Shown here in pieces: positions 1-15,300 of a stretch of 64,000 bases of DNA. The stretch is taken from the NCBI RefSeq assembly GCF_002078875.1, contig NC_034415.1, positions 21,033,225 through 21,097,224 on the forward strand, written 5' to 3'. Below the pieces are notes generated by a model. The model did not search any database. It had not been told where the DNA came from and was given only the letters and a program-made list of their open reading frames with translations. The stretch's first letter is position 1. Each line of letters starts with the position of its first letter. The DNA is from Numida meleagris (Eukaryota; Chordata; Aves; Galliformes; Numididae). Both the position numbers and the translations under genes were made by a program.

Positions 1-3000
1 ATGAGTAAGTCATCCACAGCAGAGGTGACTATTTGCAGATATAAGGAAGTTTATTTTTCAAGACAGTACATCCAGCCTTATCAGAAAAGCTGAACCATTT
101 CCAAAGTCAAAACCGGCAGCTGGAAAATTTTCCCCAGAGGCTGCAAATATAAGGGATGCTATTTGAGTCCACACTGCTAAGGACAGTGCAGAACATTTCC
201 ACAATCTGCATCACCTGTCCTGCTAAATAAGAGGAGGAAGAAGTATTCTGGACGTTTCTGAGTCCATCAGGGCAGTTACCCAAAGTGCTTTTATTCAGTT
301 CAGTCAGACTACAGGGGAGAAAATTCTAGACAGGATCGGGGATTAAGAACAGTAGTGCCCAATCTCTGCATCTTTGTTGGATTAAACAACAGTAATATTC
401 AGATTAAACAGCCGTCGTGGACATCTAGATACTGGATACATACTTTCCATTGAAAGAACTCCACTAGAACGTGTCCCTGCTCTACAGATAAACCTAGGGC
501 AGCTACAGACCGACATGCCCTCCGAAATCCACTGCTTGCTCATATGTAAGAGAATTCAGGAGACTGAGGATAACTTTAAAAATAAGAAGCAAACCAAACT
601 CATCGATACAAAAATATCTCATACAAGCCCAGCAATACATAGAGAAATGAGTTCAAAAGACAGGTAGATGCTTATTTCATTGTACTGGCTATTGTTGGAG
701 AGGGAAGAGCTTAAGTAAGAATACTAAGTCTGCCTTAGAACTTTTCCTGATGTTTTAGGCGCCATTCCAAAAATGTACTTGAAGTTTTCTACTCTTGCTT
801 TTTGATTCAAGACAGAGGCAAAGCATTTCATCTATCCCTTCTGTAACATATTATACACAACACATCCTCTCTTCTGCTGCTTTGCATGCAGCGTTTATGA
901 AATATTCCTTTTAGATAACTGCATTACATAGAGAAAAGTAGAAATATTTTTCCTTTCTGTTAAAGTACCGCTCGATACAAGAGAAATGATATTAAAAGAC
1001 AAAAGCCATCCTTCTACCTACTGGCTCAAAGTCAATCACAATTTCACAAAAAGGAAAGTTTGACAAGAGAAAAATGCACTATAAAATTGTATAGTCTTTC
1101 CAGGGTGCCAGATTTGTCTGAAAGTAGCTGAAAGAAAAATCTCCTTGAAAGTTCACAGAATAAGTAGCGTGCACATTATGTTTTGTGTGTGTATGCACAG
1201 AAAAGCAGATTTAATCAATGAGTCAATCTGCCTGCACGCTCTCTGCCAAACACAGCAATATCTCCAAGTGCTCCCATGAGAGTGCTTAAGACATAAGTTA
1301 AGGCTTTCTGCACACAGGAGGTTTTAAATGAAGTCCCTAAAGTACAGATTAAATAAAGAAGTATTTTTCATGAAAACGGTAGTGATATTAAAAACTGAAA
1401 TTCTATCTCAAAATTGAAGATGTACTAATTTAAGAGACAGCACAGGGGATGGATAATCTGTGTTAGCACACCACTTCTCAAAATAAGGAAAACACACCTG
1501 TAAGACATTACCAGAATGTAAAGGCATCAGTACCAGAATGAGAAGGCATCAGGTCTCAGAGCCTGGAGCCCTACAGCTCCCAGCCTAGGAGACAACAACA
1601 GCCTCCTCGAGCTCTTTCCAGCTCCATTTTCTTCTTTTGACTTAGGCAAAAACTCATGACTGCAGTGCGACATCAGCATTCAGAGAAGCATCGAAGTGCA
1701 CAAAAACACTTAGAAGCATACACCAGACCTGGTAGCAGATCTAACCCAAGCCTTGAAAAGCACTGCACTTAAATGGGACGCTAGCTAATAAGGGAGTGAA
1801 GAAATGTTCTAAACCTCTGGCTCCCTGAGTCCCAGCTATTAGTCTTACCATGTATCAGCCACCCCATATTAATGTGACTACAGTAAACATTACATGGCGC
1901 AAACCAGAACCCCAGCTCACCTTTCTACTCCTGCTCTTACCATCTGATTTGAGGTAAGATGTGATAAGCCAGGCTGCCAGAAGGCAGCAGCATCTCACAC
2001 TCACAGGAAGCAGAAGCGTCAAGCCAAGATAGAAAAGCATTTTAGTCCTCCAGTCTGCACGCAAGAATGAGATGGAGATAGGAGATGATGCAGTTGACAG
2101 CAGAAACAGCACTGAGCACTAATGAACACCACTAGTCTGCTTTTGCTCCCGAAACGTCCCTAATCTGATCCTTGGGGTAAACAAAGAACAAGAAAAGCAG
2201 CTCTTTCTTATGATCACCAAGACAGCAACTGAATAAAACAATACTACACTACAGTTAACATCTACTCTGTCTCTGGAATCACATTTGCTAATAGAAATAG
2301 GAAGCAAGAGAGAGGGAGACAAAAGATCACAATCCCCTTTTTACCACTCAATGCAGCTGCAAGAGCTTCTATTCCAAAACATCCCTAACAAAGAGGTTCC
2401 ATTTCTGCCAAAATAAACCCTTTAGTGGAGGCTAGTTTCTTACTTTTCCTAATGAATTTTCCATCAAGATTTTTTTTTAAATAGATATTTTAATATATGT
2501 ATATATTTGACCACTGGAATCTTTGCGATGTTACCAGAGAGATTACATCCTCACTCAAAACTTGGTAAATGAAAACTACACTCTTCAGTGTCTTCTGATT
2601 AAGATGGATATCTACATGGCTTGCCAAATGCAAAATTTGAGCACAGAAACATTGAAATGAGAGTGGGGACATTTAAAATTAGCCTTACAATTCCATGCCA
2701 AGCAACACAAATTATTTTTCAAGCCTAAAAAAAACAAACTGCAACTTCACCACATATTAGAAACAGAGAAACTGGAACACCTTGACACAACTCCATGCAC
2801 AAAAGTGTCTAGGGTCACTAAGGTAAAACACAAACCTATCTGTAAGTAATCTCTTCAGTGTTAAGGGCTGGAAGAAAGTCAGACTAATCCAGACTCCAGA
2901 CTGGTGGTTGCAGGTTGGAATAAAAACCTTAAAAGGCTTCTCTAAGTGTGAAAATGAGTTGATATGGACAGCAGAGAAGCAAAAGTAGTCTCAAATAATC

Positions 3001-3250
3001 AACAATATTAATTGCTCACGTTAGTGCAATTAATGGTAACGAGACAGGAATCTTTGCAGTAACATCTTGAAATTAACTGCAGACACACTGGAATGGATAG
3101 CTCGTAAAAAGATGTGATACATTCTGGAGCACCAGTAAAGAAGATCTGAAATTCATTTATTTTGAACTATCCAATGGCTAATAATGACCCTTGGGTGCCA
3201 GATATGCTAGGAAGTGCATCTCCAAACAAATCAGAGGAAAAGCAGTATAC
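1..3250 (-). other. TESK2 intron (partial)
   Basis: AT-rich sequence downstream of the second coding exon. I searched for the next kinase exon (expected to encode FMGVCVH and the EYI region) and did not find it. The stretch holds a 2 x 22 bp tandem repeat at 1,509-1,552 and nothing else I can name. Confidence 0.75.
1509..1552. repeat. Short tandem duplication, 2 x 22 bp
   Basis: Units 1,509-1,530 and 1,531-1,552 share TACCAGAATG and AAGGCATCAG and differ at two adjacent positions. It lies within the TESK2 intron and no function is implied. Confidence 0.85.
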
Positions 3251-3372
3251 CTTAAGATGTTTGGATGTGAGAGTCTATTCATAAGTTGAACCTCTTTCAG
3301 CATGTTCGCTCTGTTGCTGTTCAGCGTGTTCATCTTCAAAGCCATTACCTGGTCTGAAGTTCTGTGTCTTAC
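3251..3372 (-). CDS. TESK2: TESK2 second coding exon (kinase lobe, VAIK-type lysine)
   Basis: This 122-nt exon encodes [16 protein letters not shown] onward to RLSHPNIL, ending with two bases (AG) of an arginine codon. The acceptor reads TCCTGTAG|GTAAGAC and the donor TTAAG|GTATAC, both on the minus strand. ALK contains the lysine expected to pair with the alphaC glutamate, and [15 protein letters not shown] is the alphaC region. It matches the human protein nearly residue for residue (from memory). A short open frame that continues past the donor is read-through into the intron. Confidence 0.95.
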
Positions 3373-6300
3373 CTACAGGATACAAGCAGAAAGCAGTAAG
3401 GACATGCCCTAGCAACATGAAACATAAGGATGAAAAACCAGTAATGCTGTAGAACAACTTAAATACACTTTATGACAATTGACTTGATGCACACTCTGAT
3501 TTCTCTAGTCTTTATCACACGATTACTTTCAATAGGCGCAGCATCCAAATGTAGAAAGGTATTTTACCCTTCCCATGCAACTGATGACAAGGTTTGAGAA
3601 GCTGAAAAGAATGATCAACTTGTCAGTACACGCAAAAGCAGTCACTTACTTGCTCAGGGAGAGAAAGCTTCCTACTCCAAGTCCTAGAAACTCAACTTCT
3701 TTCCACTCATCCCTCTTCCTTTCCCAGGGTAGTGGCTGGTTTTAAGGATCCATGGAATGTGTTACAAGAGGCCCTGCCTTATACATCTACAGGGCAGATT
3801 TCACAGGCAGTCAAAGTTTACTTTTTGACTAGAGGCACAAGCCTGATTCTATACCCAATACAGAGAAAGCATTTGTCCCAACCCACATTGCAAAGCAAAA
3901 AGTCACAAAAAGAACAACTGAACTCGAGATAAGCAGAAGTAAGAAGAAAGTTGGGTATGTTTTTTTGGCATGCTCGCTAGTATGCCCAAGGCACCAGGTG
4001 ATACCAATTTTCAGGTTTCATTTGCCCACTATCTACAAGAACAAGAGGAGCATTTCACCTAAACAAGAAGCACCATGAATTCAGCGCAGGGATGCACTGG
4101 AGGGAAAGGGTGTCACGTTTTAGACGTGCGTCTATCTTAATGCTTGAGACACCTGCCTATTCCCCATCCTAGCGTGAGGTATAGGGCAGCACTGGAAGCA
4201 CTGCAGCTCAGAGTGGCCAACAACAGCACTGGACTGAGCAAGTTGAAAAATAGCTCTCAGGCATTTTCTCCTGCTCCTCCCCTGCCCATGCACAAGCTTC
4301 TCAATTGGCTAACCCACAGTCACACAGTAACCCCAGAGTAAAAAGGATCAGAGAAAGGAGATGGAGAAGGATGTAGAAACCACCAGCAATAGCAGAAGCT
4401 AGCAGTAAGTTGATGAGCTGAGACTTCTCTTTTCAGTGGCAATATTGGCTTTAAAAAAAAAAAAAACTGGTCAAACGACAGGTTTAGTGTTATAACAAGA
4501 TAATCCAGTAGCTCCATGTTTAACCTGTTTTGCCTGTTTGGCATGCTTATTATTTTTAAGTGGGATGATTGCATGTTAAGTTGATGAGGTTTACTGTTAC
4601 TTGCCAGGTTTCCTGTGTCTATCGTCTACTTTCATTAATTCTTAATTTAGGCAGCTTTTGCATACCTAGCCAATTTGAATGAACAAGCTGAGATGGACAA
4701 GTCAATTTCCATACACATATATTTTTAAATATGTATTTTATTTAGATTTCAGTTTTATTTGCATCAGCTCTTTGGCTGGGGAATCAAAATTAAGGAAAGC
4801 TTTCATAGATTTAAGGGAGATTTGTTCTTCCGATGCAAATTAAGAATAAAGACAATTTAGAAGCTTTCCATCTACACATAACAGCACAATAAACACTTTC
4901 TCTGGGAGAAGGGTTAGGAATCCTGTGTGTAGTGGAGGAGTAATTTGGGGTTTACAAGGAACGCCAAAGAATTTGAAGCTTAACTCCTACAGGCAAAGAA
5001 TGACTCTCAACAGAAATTCCTCAGAAATAAGCTTTCCACTAACACAGAAGCTTCAAGGTCTGCCAGCAGGGAATGAACAGAGGTAGAAGGGGAGCAGAAA
5101 CTTGGATGAAATATGGTCTTGAGCAGTATTTGCCTTTGCATTAACTCTGCTAGCTACTTCTTGGCCATTTATCTAATTCACTTAGTTCCGTGCCAAAATT
5201 TCAAGTTCGATTGCCTCAGCTCTCAGGTAAAAGTAGAGCCTACCATAGAACCTTCTTCCTTGTTCTTTGCCTTTTCCTTGTTCTGGCCTCTATTCTTGAG
5301 CTATGTAAACTTCTGAAGGTGTTTTTGAAGTTTTTGAAGCAATTGTCCTGTGTGCTTCCTGGATTTTCAGGTCTGACAGGCAAAAGGAAGTGGTTAGCAA
5401 CTACTTCTCCAAGGTTAGGCTGCCCACAGTACTAACTCCATAAACAGAGAAAAAAGAGCATCTTTTGCAAAGAATATTTTTCATCCTCCATTTCAGAATA
5501 TTCCTGGAGTCTTTTTGGTTTTGATAGGCTGCAGTGGGTTCTGTGGTGAGCTCTGGGGGCTTTTTGTTTTGTAAAATCCATTTGATCACGCTTGGAAATA
5601 GCTCAATTTCTAGCATCTGAGTGTGTTAACAGGTCTCTGAAAGGCACCTGGCACTACGTTGCTTTCTGTTTCAATTAAGGCAACACTGTAAGCTAACATC
5701 AGTCATTTTATTTGAACTTCTGTTTACTGTTCTGATGTCGGAGCACATATTCCCCCTGAATGTGACAGAATAGCAAACTACCATATCAAACCAAAGGAGA
5801 GGTGGGAGAACAGGGACTTCCTCTCACACTAGGTACCCTTCGAGTGAGGAGGGAGCAGCAGACCCAAAGCCTGAAAGGCATCTTCTCAAGAGGCCGACAG
5901 CCAACACTGAGAATAAAAATCAGATACTAGCTTATATATCACAGAACACAATACCAATCACTTAGAGTATACATAAAACTAATTGTGGTGTCTCCTCTGA
6001 AGCATTGTTGACAAACAGCATTTCCACAGCAAGAATGGACTGCCAAGAGGGAACAGGCAGGTCCCGTTTTTAAGGTCTCAGTCAAGCTCCAGATCATCTG
6101 AGCTGTCAGCTCTTCTTTACAGCAGCAGCTATCAGTTACACTACCTTGTGCACCTACTTATCTGTCAGTCATAGCCTAAACTGAATTGGGGTCTATGCTG
6201 GTATTCCTTGTCAAAACTCTGCCAAACCATTTCTAAACCTTCATCTCATTTCAGGCCTCTGACGTGCACATAACACAACAGCTCCAGAAGCTAACCGAGT

Positions 6301-9300
6301 AGATTTTAGAAATATTATTGATCAAAAGTACTATTTGCTTATAGGCCGTTTTGCCCCAGCACATGCCTATATGCTCAACATATAAACAAGGATCTCTAGC
6401 AGATGGCTGTAAACCTATCAAAGCTGTTGACGTTATTATTAATTAGAGTTCTTTGCATATGAGATCAAGTAACCTTTCAGTGATGTCTGGATGATCGTGT
6501 CTGTGCTTGGAAATATTTTGACAATCCTACAGCTGCCTTCCCATGCTGCTTTGCACACTCTTCTGACTCTCAGTCTGCTTACCTATGTGTCTCTAACTCA
6601 GAGGTCACAGTAACCAGATAGTGCCTCCCTGTTTTATTGCTGGCAAGCAGTTAAAGTGTCCCTTTGCACTCTGATTCTTCTAGGATCAAAGTACTTTGTA
6701 AGTACTTTGACCTGGCTATAGCTAGCTGCATGGCCTGCCTGGCCTGGGTTTTCAGACCACGTTCTGTTCCCAGACCTTCTTACCTCCTTCCGAAAATAAG
6801 AGGTATGCAGAGAAGTCATGGAACCAGGCACAGAAACATTAACGTGTTTGAAAGAAAACTTGTAACAGTGATTGAGCAGGGCTCACATTCAGAATAACTA
6901 GTCAATACATAAACACTGTACCCAGTTCATACAAGAAATAGCCAGCAAAAATTGGTCCATTGTATTTTCATTGTTTCCAGCCATGTAACATTGATTTGGA
7001 AGTACTTCATCAGGGTTACCTTCCAAAACTGTGTTGGGTTAGGGTCAGCTGCACTTTGTTCAAGTCTCACTGTCAAGCCACCAAGTCACTACGCTCACAT
7101 GGACATACATTCATACCTTGGGGACGAATATCTTAAGAGAATGCATAAACTCTGATTGAGGAAAGCTCCCTTTAATTAAGGAGACAAACCTGTCCCTTAG
7201 GTTGTAACTCCAGTTCTACAAACTGTGCACCTCAAATGTTTTTCTAAGCACTGAAGAGTGCCCCATAGTTAGATGCACATATCCTTAGCAGTGATGCTGG
7301 TATCACATCAAAAGCACCACGTCACTAGGAAAATTAGTAGTGACAAATGGAAGCTTAAAGAAATACATCAATGCAGATAACATTAAGCTTCTGTGTTGAT
7401 GCTAAGGAGCGAGACTGAGTTGGGGTTGCTTTCAGAGCAGTAGTGTATATAATGTCACTACACTCACTTGTAGCAAGAGAGAAACATGCCAAGTATAACA
7501 AAGCCTTGCCAAACAAAACTAGTCAACATGTGTTACAAGAGCTCACACACAGGTTCAGAAGATATACGGGAAATGTTTCACCCCAAAAAATCAATGCATT
7601 TTAAAAGCTTGACAGCAATTGTGATACACTAATTTCTGTTGCATTAAAAGAAAAAAAAAACACAGTGAGAAATACACAGAAAATGTTGCAGCTTTTACCA
7701 TCTTCTCTTTAGTGCAAAGGCGTGGTACTGGTCATTAAACAAAGATCCAGCTTTGATAACTTCAGTAACTTCTAACGTCCCCAATTCAGCAAAGTAACGC
7801 GTTCAGTTACTATAGCATATTCCACACCTACAGCCAGTCTCCAAAGTTTTGCCAAAAGCAAACTTATAATTAGTAAGCAGTACAGTTGTTACTTTATAAA
7901 CCCATTTGTGTGTGCCAAAAAAACCTCATTTTTCTTTTGTATTTTTTTTTCTTCATTGCCCACTGTAATGTGGAACCAGGGCGCGGAATACAGCGTCCAT
8001 TTATTTTAAACAAACCATTTGCCGATAGGAATCTGCACAGAGCTCTGCCACCAACTTGATCTCAATCAAATCAAAGGCAAAAAGAGACCATAGTCTTATT
8101 TTGAGAGAAAGCACAAATGAATCAGAGCACTATTGTTCCACCGCTTGACATCAGATATAAACAGGCACAGCCAGGGTGGGGAAGTTGACTTCTTTTGTTG
8201 CCAGTTCAGAAGAATGTAACCATATAAAATTCCTTTTGCAATACAGAAGGCTCAAAGGTGGACCCACAATTTAAATGCTGGGTAACAAAATATTTTATTT
8301 TATTTTTTTGTTATGCCACAACATGAGGGTATAGCTCAGATACGTACTTCATACCCAAATACAAAGTCACAGAAAAGAAAGAGAGATATTGAGCTAGAAT
8401 TACAAAACTGAGCACTTACTCTTCGTTTTTATGGCGAGCTGTCCCATTAGCTCATTGAGTAGCCCTGAGCATGCTCCTTCAATTCCATGCATCTGTTCTC
8501 TCTAAGTCTATCAAATGGAGGTGATAACACTATTTATCAGCCATGGAAATTCGACATCTGCAAATGACTACTGCATCACCCAAAGATAATACATAATGCA
8601 GTACTGTACCTGTGTGTCCTTATTTTCCTTTTAATATTTACAGTTAAATATTTCCAGTGTTACCATGTTTTTATCCTGTGTGAAAGATTATGATACTTTT
8701 TGTCTGCAGATGCTTTAAGCAAAAACACTTCAGGTTGACTCTTCCTATCATGCAGTTGCATCGTCAGTCTTTTACCAATATACTAACAGTTTGGTACTGA
8801 GCATGCAACCCCACCCCGTACCAATGATGTCATTATAACTATTCACCACACAGACATGATGGTTTTGTTTTTAAGATCTGTATGTGAGCCTTGAGAGATT
8901 TGTTTTGGTCAGAAACAATTTCCTTAAGTTTCCTTCATAAATCCGTCAAATAAATGTCAGTCATGCATGAGTGAGGAAATCAGTCTCCCCTTCCTGCGGA
9001 GCCCATGCGGTCTGCTATGGGTCAGTTAAGAAAGCAACACTTCTCCATCTTGATTTCTCAAAGGAAAGTTTCACAGCTCTGTCCTCTCCTCAACCCTTAA
9101 TCTCTTGCAGTAAAAGCAGCAACCAGAAGGTGCCAAAGCACTGCAGTGCCACCACAGCCCCCAGCAGAGGAAGCTCAAGAAGGCAGTCTCTCCAGTTTGG
9201 ACGTGGCCTCAGAACCCACTGGAAGCAAGACATTTTGGATGCTCCTCATGCAGAAGTCAGAACAACTGGAGCAGCAGGCTAACCATACCACACAGGCGTT

Positions 9301-12300
9301 GGACTTCCTTTCCTTAACTCCAGTGGCTATTCAGGAGCTGCGAAGAAGCATTCCCCACCGATCTGAGACTGTGAATAATATACCTGTCCTGTTGTTGCCA
9401 TGAATAATAATTTGCATTTCTCATTTTTAAATTTCAAATTACTCAGTAGCACACGCACATGTGCTACCACCACAACCTCCTGACAAAAGTAGTGACAATC
9501 ATCACTGAAATACATTTAGCTCCACCCCACCCCGTGCCAGGAAAATAAGTGTTCAGAGAGGTGTGCCACGAAGATCTTAAGGGATGTATTCTGTTCTCTA
9601 GGCTCAGCCATGTTAATGCTGGATACGTGCCAATACCGTTATTTGAAGAACAGTAAATCAGCACCTGTCGCTCAGTATCAGCAATGAATGAGCTTACACA
9701 AATGTGCATGTTTGCCAGCTGGCAAAACAGAAAGTCCTGGAGCTGCCAACCCTGCACATCTCTATCCAGAACAGAAAACTAAGCAGACCTTTTAACTGCG
9801 CTTGAGAAATTATTATGGAAAATGAGACAGAAAAACCACAGACATTTTTGTGCCAAGGGAATCTTGCCACCTGCTTTGCCCCTGGGAAACTGCACAACGA
9901 TACCCAGATAGGCACAACTTCTCTTCCAGAAGAGAAGAATGGGCCCAAAGGACTTAGAACAACAGAAGTCACTGTACTGAACATAAAATCCAGCCAGAAG
10001 TTACCTGTTATTTCAAGGTCCCACTTGTCACAGTATTAGAGTGCTTCTCTTACTGCTGACAGCATTTGCAAGCATCCTCACTGACCGAGGACTGCCTACC
10101 TCAGACATTTAACATACCAGCTGCTCAATGACAGTCAGAAGAGGCCAAGTTTCTAAACAACTGATAAGTACACTTCAAAATGGAAAATTTTACATTAATT
10201 TACATTATCTTTTTTTTTTCTGATGGAGTATTCTTGCAATATTTCATCGTCAATTTATTCCACTCGTATTTGTTCTGGCTTCTTATTAAAGAAGCGAGTC
10301 TTTTATCTTCAGAGTACAATGACAGTTCTGCAATATTTTTCAGTGATATTTCTCTTCAGTAGAGAAGCTAGCTGACCAAACCAGATGAAATGAAATGCGG
10401 GGTAAGCAAAACTCTTTTTACCTTGTTTGTTAATTTTCGATCTTACTTACAGTGATGCCAAGCAAGACTGTAGGTAGCAATATTACAGAAATACAATTTC
10501 TGGATTTTTTTTTCTTTATATTTTTCAACACCACTACAACAGAAGATCTACTACCTGGTGACAGATGTTAATTCAGTCCCAGAGTTTCCACAACTGACGC
10601 TATATGGTGATTATTCCACACATATCTAGCCAGAAAATAAATCAAAGCAGGACTTATGTCAGATAAGTCAAATACGAATTAGTTCTCCATTCTACTCTGT
10701 CTTTCAAAGCAATCTCAATTCCAAAAGATACGAGAGCATAAGTGCCTTGCAAGTGTGGCAGGTAATTCTGAATTTAATGATACTCACATCCGAGCAGGAA
10801 TGAAAGCTCATGAGCATTTTGCCCGTTTTATAATCCTTAGGGAATAATTACACTGAAGAGGTTTTTAAGTCGTATATTAATGATCCATCAGAGTAAGGCC
10901 TATGTGCTAAAAGCATTGCCTAATTGAGTGAGGAGGACTAGGATGACAGCATCTTGGCACCTAAATAATCAAAAAGTCACTAAGAAGAAAAGACAACTGA
11001 TTGTCTGAGGGGTTGCCATACAAGGCATCTTGGCAGTTGCTAAAAGGTTTCCAAGAGGCTGATACACACAGCACAAGACAAGTAATCCTGCTTAGTATTT
11101 ATGCCTCATCTCTGTTCCAGAATGGTGCCTCTTCCTATTCCTGACCGATATCAGAGTAAAGAGACTGATTAGAGCCACTTAACTGATATAATTCAAGGGC
11201 TTGGGGTTTTCAAGTTACTCTAGCCATCTTGGCCAGTTCATGTAATACAGAGCGACTGTATTCCAAGCTAACAATTAATGGTCTTTTTTAAACACTATAG
11301 CTTTACATAAGGGGCCTTAAGCCCCATACTTTTTGCTTCTGTCATCTTCAATGAGGTGAAAGTAGTTGTCAAAAAGGGAAGATTTTAAGCTTAATTTCCC
11401 TTGAAAAAAAAGTAGTAAGACCGCAATGCATGCGTGGACAAGATCCGCTGCCTGTCACAGCATCACGTCACCCTGGGAGAAAGGCAGCCCTGCAATGTCT
11501 CTATTCGACAGTAACAGAGGGAAAGAATAAATTTAGAAGTGGAACAACACATCACACTTGGCTGAAGGAAGACACTCACTGCTCAAATGGATGTCACTTA
11601 AAAACTTACTAGGTATAATCCCCATGCCTACAAAACTAAGGGTAAGATCTGTGTAACCAATAGGTTGAATTTCCTACTCACCACTCTACTTACTCACTCC
11701 CTAATCCACTTGGACTGCTGGCAATAAACAGAACCTGATATAATAACACCAACCTCAAGGAGAAAAAGTAGTCACACTCCTTTTCATCTAAACTGGCATT
11801 CCCTTCTCTACATACTCATTTATAAAACGATTCCAATAGCTCCTTTTCTCCTTCCACACATTCACAGTCCTGGAAAAAGGCTTCTGTTGACATGATAAAC
11901 CATTAAATGCCACAGGAAAACTGAGCCCTCTGTCAGTAAGGGGTTGCTTTTAGAGCCAATAAGCAAATAGACATGACCAGCTGTAGAAACAACCGAAACT
12001 GGAAAGTTCTAGCTATAAAAGCACAGTTTAATAATAAATAATAATAAAAAGAAAATCACAGCCTGGCTACATCAAAGGAGGCTCCAGAATCTCCAGTAAT
12101 GGAAGTTTTAAGGACAGGCTGAAAATATCTGCCAAAAACAGATCACATATTCTTGAGCCTGGCTGAGCTAAGGAGACTACAGTAGTTCTTATAAATGCAA
12201 AGCTGGAAAGGGATGTTATTTTAAAATTTGGTAGTAAGATTTAAGGTCATTGTATAAAATTACAGTAGTATATAGCTGCTGTAAAACATACATAAACACA

Positions 12301-15300
12301 GACTTCTGTAAGACATCAGACTTCATACCACAATACACTGTAACTAGGTTAAAAACTGACTAGTGAGAGCTTAAGATAGAATTATGCATGACAAAGCAGC
12401 ATGAAATGGGGAAGTTTCTACTGAGCTTCCAGAGGAACTGAGCTAGGCCTCATGTTAGTCAATGTTCTGTGTTCACTTCCAGCTCACTGATGCCAGTTAC
12501 CAGGCAGAAAAGCTCGAAGTCTGTAGCATCTGTTCTCATTATTTCTCTACATAGGGAAGGCCACATTGTATCTGAGGAACATCTAAGCCAAAATTAGCAC
12601 ATCCAAATGAAAAGCTTCACTATAAACAAAGACCAAAACAGGAGACAAACATCCAGTGAGCAGTAACATGAAAATGTATTTAGGAATTAAACAAAAAATG
12701 CAACATCAATTAATAGTGTGTTACAGTAACAAGTGCTGCTTAATGCAGAAAGAGCATGGCAAAGCAAAAAGAGAGTTTTTACAAGTCATTGTTAAGAACA
12801 AAACCAGGACACTGTGAGTTGGGGTGCCTACTTCAAAAACACAAAGATGATGGAGAAGATGATGGAAAGGCTTAAATCTTTATTGAAAAAGTAAGGTAGA
12901 TACCGGTTACTGCTGAAGTACAGTGATCTTTAGATCATCTAATATCCTTTCCTAGCCTTACCTGCTTGAGAAGCTCATAATGCGTTTATTTTCAAGCATC
13001 TAGTAAGATACAGTGGGCAAAGTCTAACATGATCAACAGGACTATCTATTTTCAAGACAGACTTTTTCTGTCTCATAACCCTTGTTTCTGAAGCCGTCCG
13101 AGTTACTCTGTCACTCACTCTCTTGCATAGTTCTTACTCTGCATTGTTTATTTTAGATAGCAAGTACTGTCATACTTAGTTCAAAGGCCAAAAGAGGAAA
13201 GTGACTACTGCTCAACATCAAGCATTTCTGCAGACTCCTCAAGGCCTGCCAAGTCACAGACAGAGAGATGTTAATCAAGAGAAGTAGTAACAAAGCCATA
13301 AGGTACAAAAAGAGACAGCTGTGATTCAACCACTTCATAAAAGTCAGATAGTAGTAGCTCTCTGTTTTACCACAGTCAGAGCTTCCAGAGATCAGGCCCA
13401 CCAGCATGACAATATGCCTTTACAGATACAGCACCAGAAGTGATACAAAATATAAGTTGTACTAGACATAAGAATACCGCACGGGATTTTCCCTCACCCC
13501 CTGCCAAGTTTCTCATAGCACACCTCTTGGCTTCGACAAAATCAAATGCACAATTTAAAGCAGCCAGGATTGTGACCCCATCAACCTGAGTTCTGTCTCC
13601 AGCTGTGCCTCAACATTCACGTCAGAACACGTTCTCTGACAAAACCAGGTTCTGTTTCTCCCTGTTCTATGCCAACTCCCCAGCTAGGGGATAGGGGAGC
13701 TTTGAGCAGTTGAGCTCATCACCACAACAGCAGTGAGGTGGCCCCGCACTACAGAGCAAGGGAAACAAATTATTTTCCTTCTGTTGAATCATCTTGTGAT
13801 GCTTCTCTTCTAACAGTCAAGACCTCCAAATTCCCAGTGGCTGCATCTGTACACACAAACTTCCCAACGTATAAATACAATGTTGAACTTGCACAATTCT
13901 ACACTGGATCTATCCTCCTTGTTTTCATCTATACACAAATAACAAACAGCAAAAAAGTCCTCTTGTAAAGCTTAAAGTGTCCAAGTATTTCCAGGCTCTC
14001 TCAGAAGTCCAGCTACAGAACACAGTGCTACCAAGAAGCCCTCAATAAATTTTTTTAGGAACTTGAACGTTTAGTACCAGCTTTGAACCAGATTTATTTG
14101 AATAGAGGAGGATCGTGGACTACAGCATGACTTCTGTTCCATCATATTTATTTTGAAATGTATAGTATCTGCCTCCTAATACAGTCTCACTATGATGCTT
14201 ATCTCCCCCACAATTACTTCTACTTCCATCCGTTCTTACTGGTCTTCCCAGCTAAGAATTTAAGGGTTCAGGACAATGGCTGATTACCATTCATTTACAA
14301 AAAAACCCTTTGTCTAGCTCAACTGAAGAGCAAATCTCAGTGTTCTGCACTTGCAATTGAAAATTACAACAGGAACTCATCAGTCAGCTGCTTCAAACTA
14401 CATCGCTGTCGGTTCCATAAAGTCTCATTTTTCAAAACTACTTTCTACAACATCTAGCATTCAAGTGAGTTTGAATTGCTATAATGATGGCAAACAAAAA
14501 TCAAAATGCTAGCTTAATATTTAATGCTGAATAAACCCAAAAGCTTAATTTATACTAGCGCCCTAGAAATGCGAGAAAACCATTCATAGCACACATGATC
14601 ATATTATACACACACATCTATGCTATACCACATTCACATTCCTGAATAAGAAAAGACAAGTTCTACCCACTGTGAAAGACTATATTAAAAAAGGAGGCTC
14701 CACAGAAAGGATGGAGGGGAACAAATCAGTGAAAACCGCTGCGAGTTATGTAGCGAAACAAAGATCCCAAATCCTCAAAACAGGGCAAGTATTCTTAGAT
14801 CAGTTGTCTGAGTGAGCCTGATGCATGATATCCACAAAACAACAGGTAAATAGATAACTCAAAAAGGTCTAGAGATACAAGGGTTTGTTTTTTTTTTTTT
14901 TAAGATACCTTTTACTAATTTAACAAGAAAGCTTCATTGCTTTTGTAAGTTACTTACGCAGTAAATCTAGAACCATCCTGGATTGTTCCCAAGTTCAAAT
15001 GTTTACCTGGAAGCCCGCAGATCAGACTGAACTTTTACTGTGTCAAACCAGGAGGCTCTCCTTCCTGGAAGCACATCAAGGTTCTTGAAAGAAATCTGAT
15101 CAGCTCAGTGAGATTAATGACAGAGGTGGTCACGCTGATAAACTAGTAGAACAGAAACCTGCCTCAATGAGTACGGAACCACATCTAAGACAAGGTCATA
15201 ATGCATTCTTGCCACTCTGTGCCAAAACTGAAGGGAGATTTCTTTTAAATCGATGTGAAAAAAGTATCAACATTGTTTCCCTGCAGAAGCTCTGTAGCTG

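Noticed and set aside
1..3250. Search for the third TESK2 coding exon and for short minus-strand frames such as 1,855-2,112
   Set aside because: None encodes the expected FMGVCVH or EYI kinase segments; the frames show no similarity to kinases.
12060..12230. Possible degenerate CR1 sequence (GGCTCCAGAATCTCCAGTAA and nearby words)
   Set aside because: Only one or two phrases resemble CR1 and the diagnostic 3' end is missing; too diverged to call by eye.
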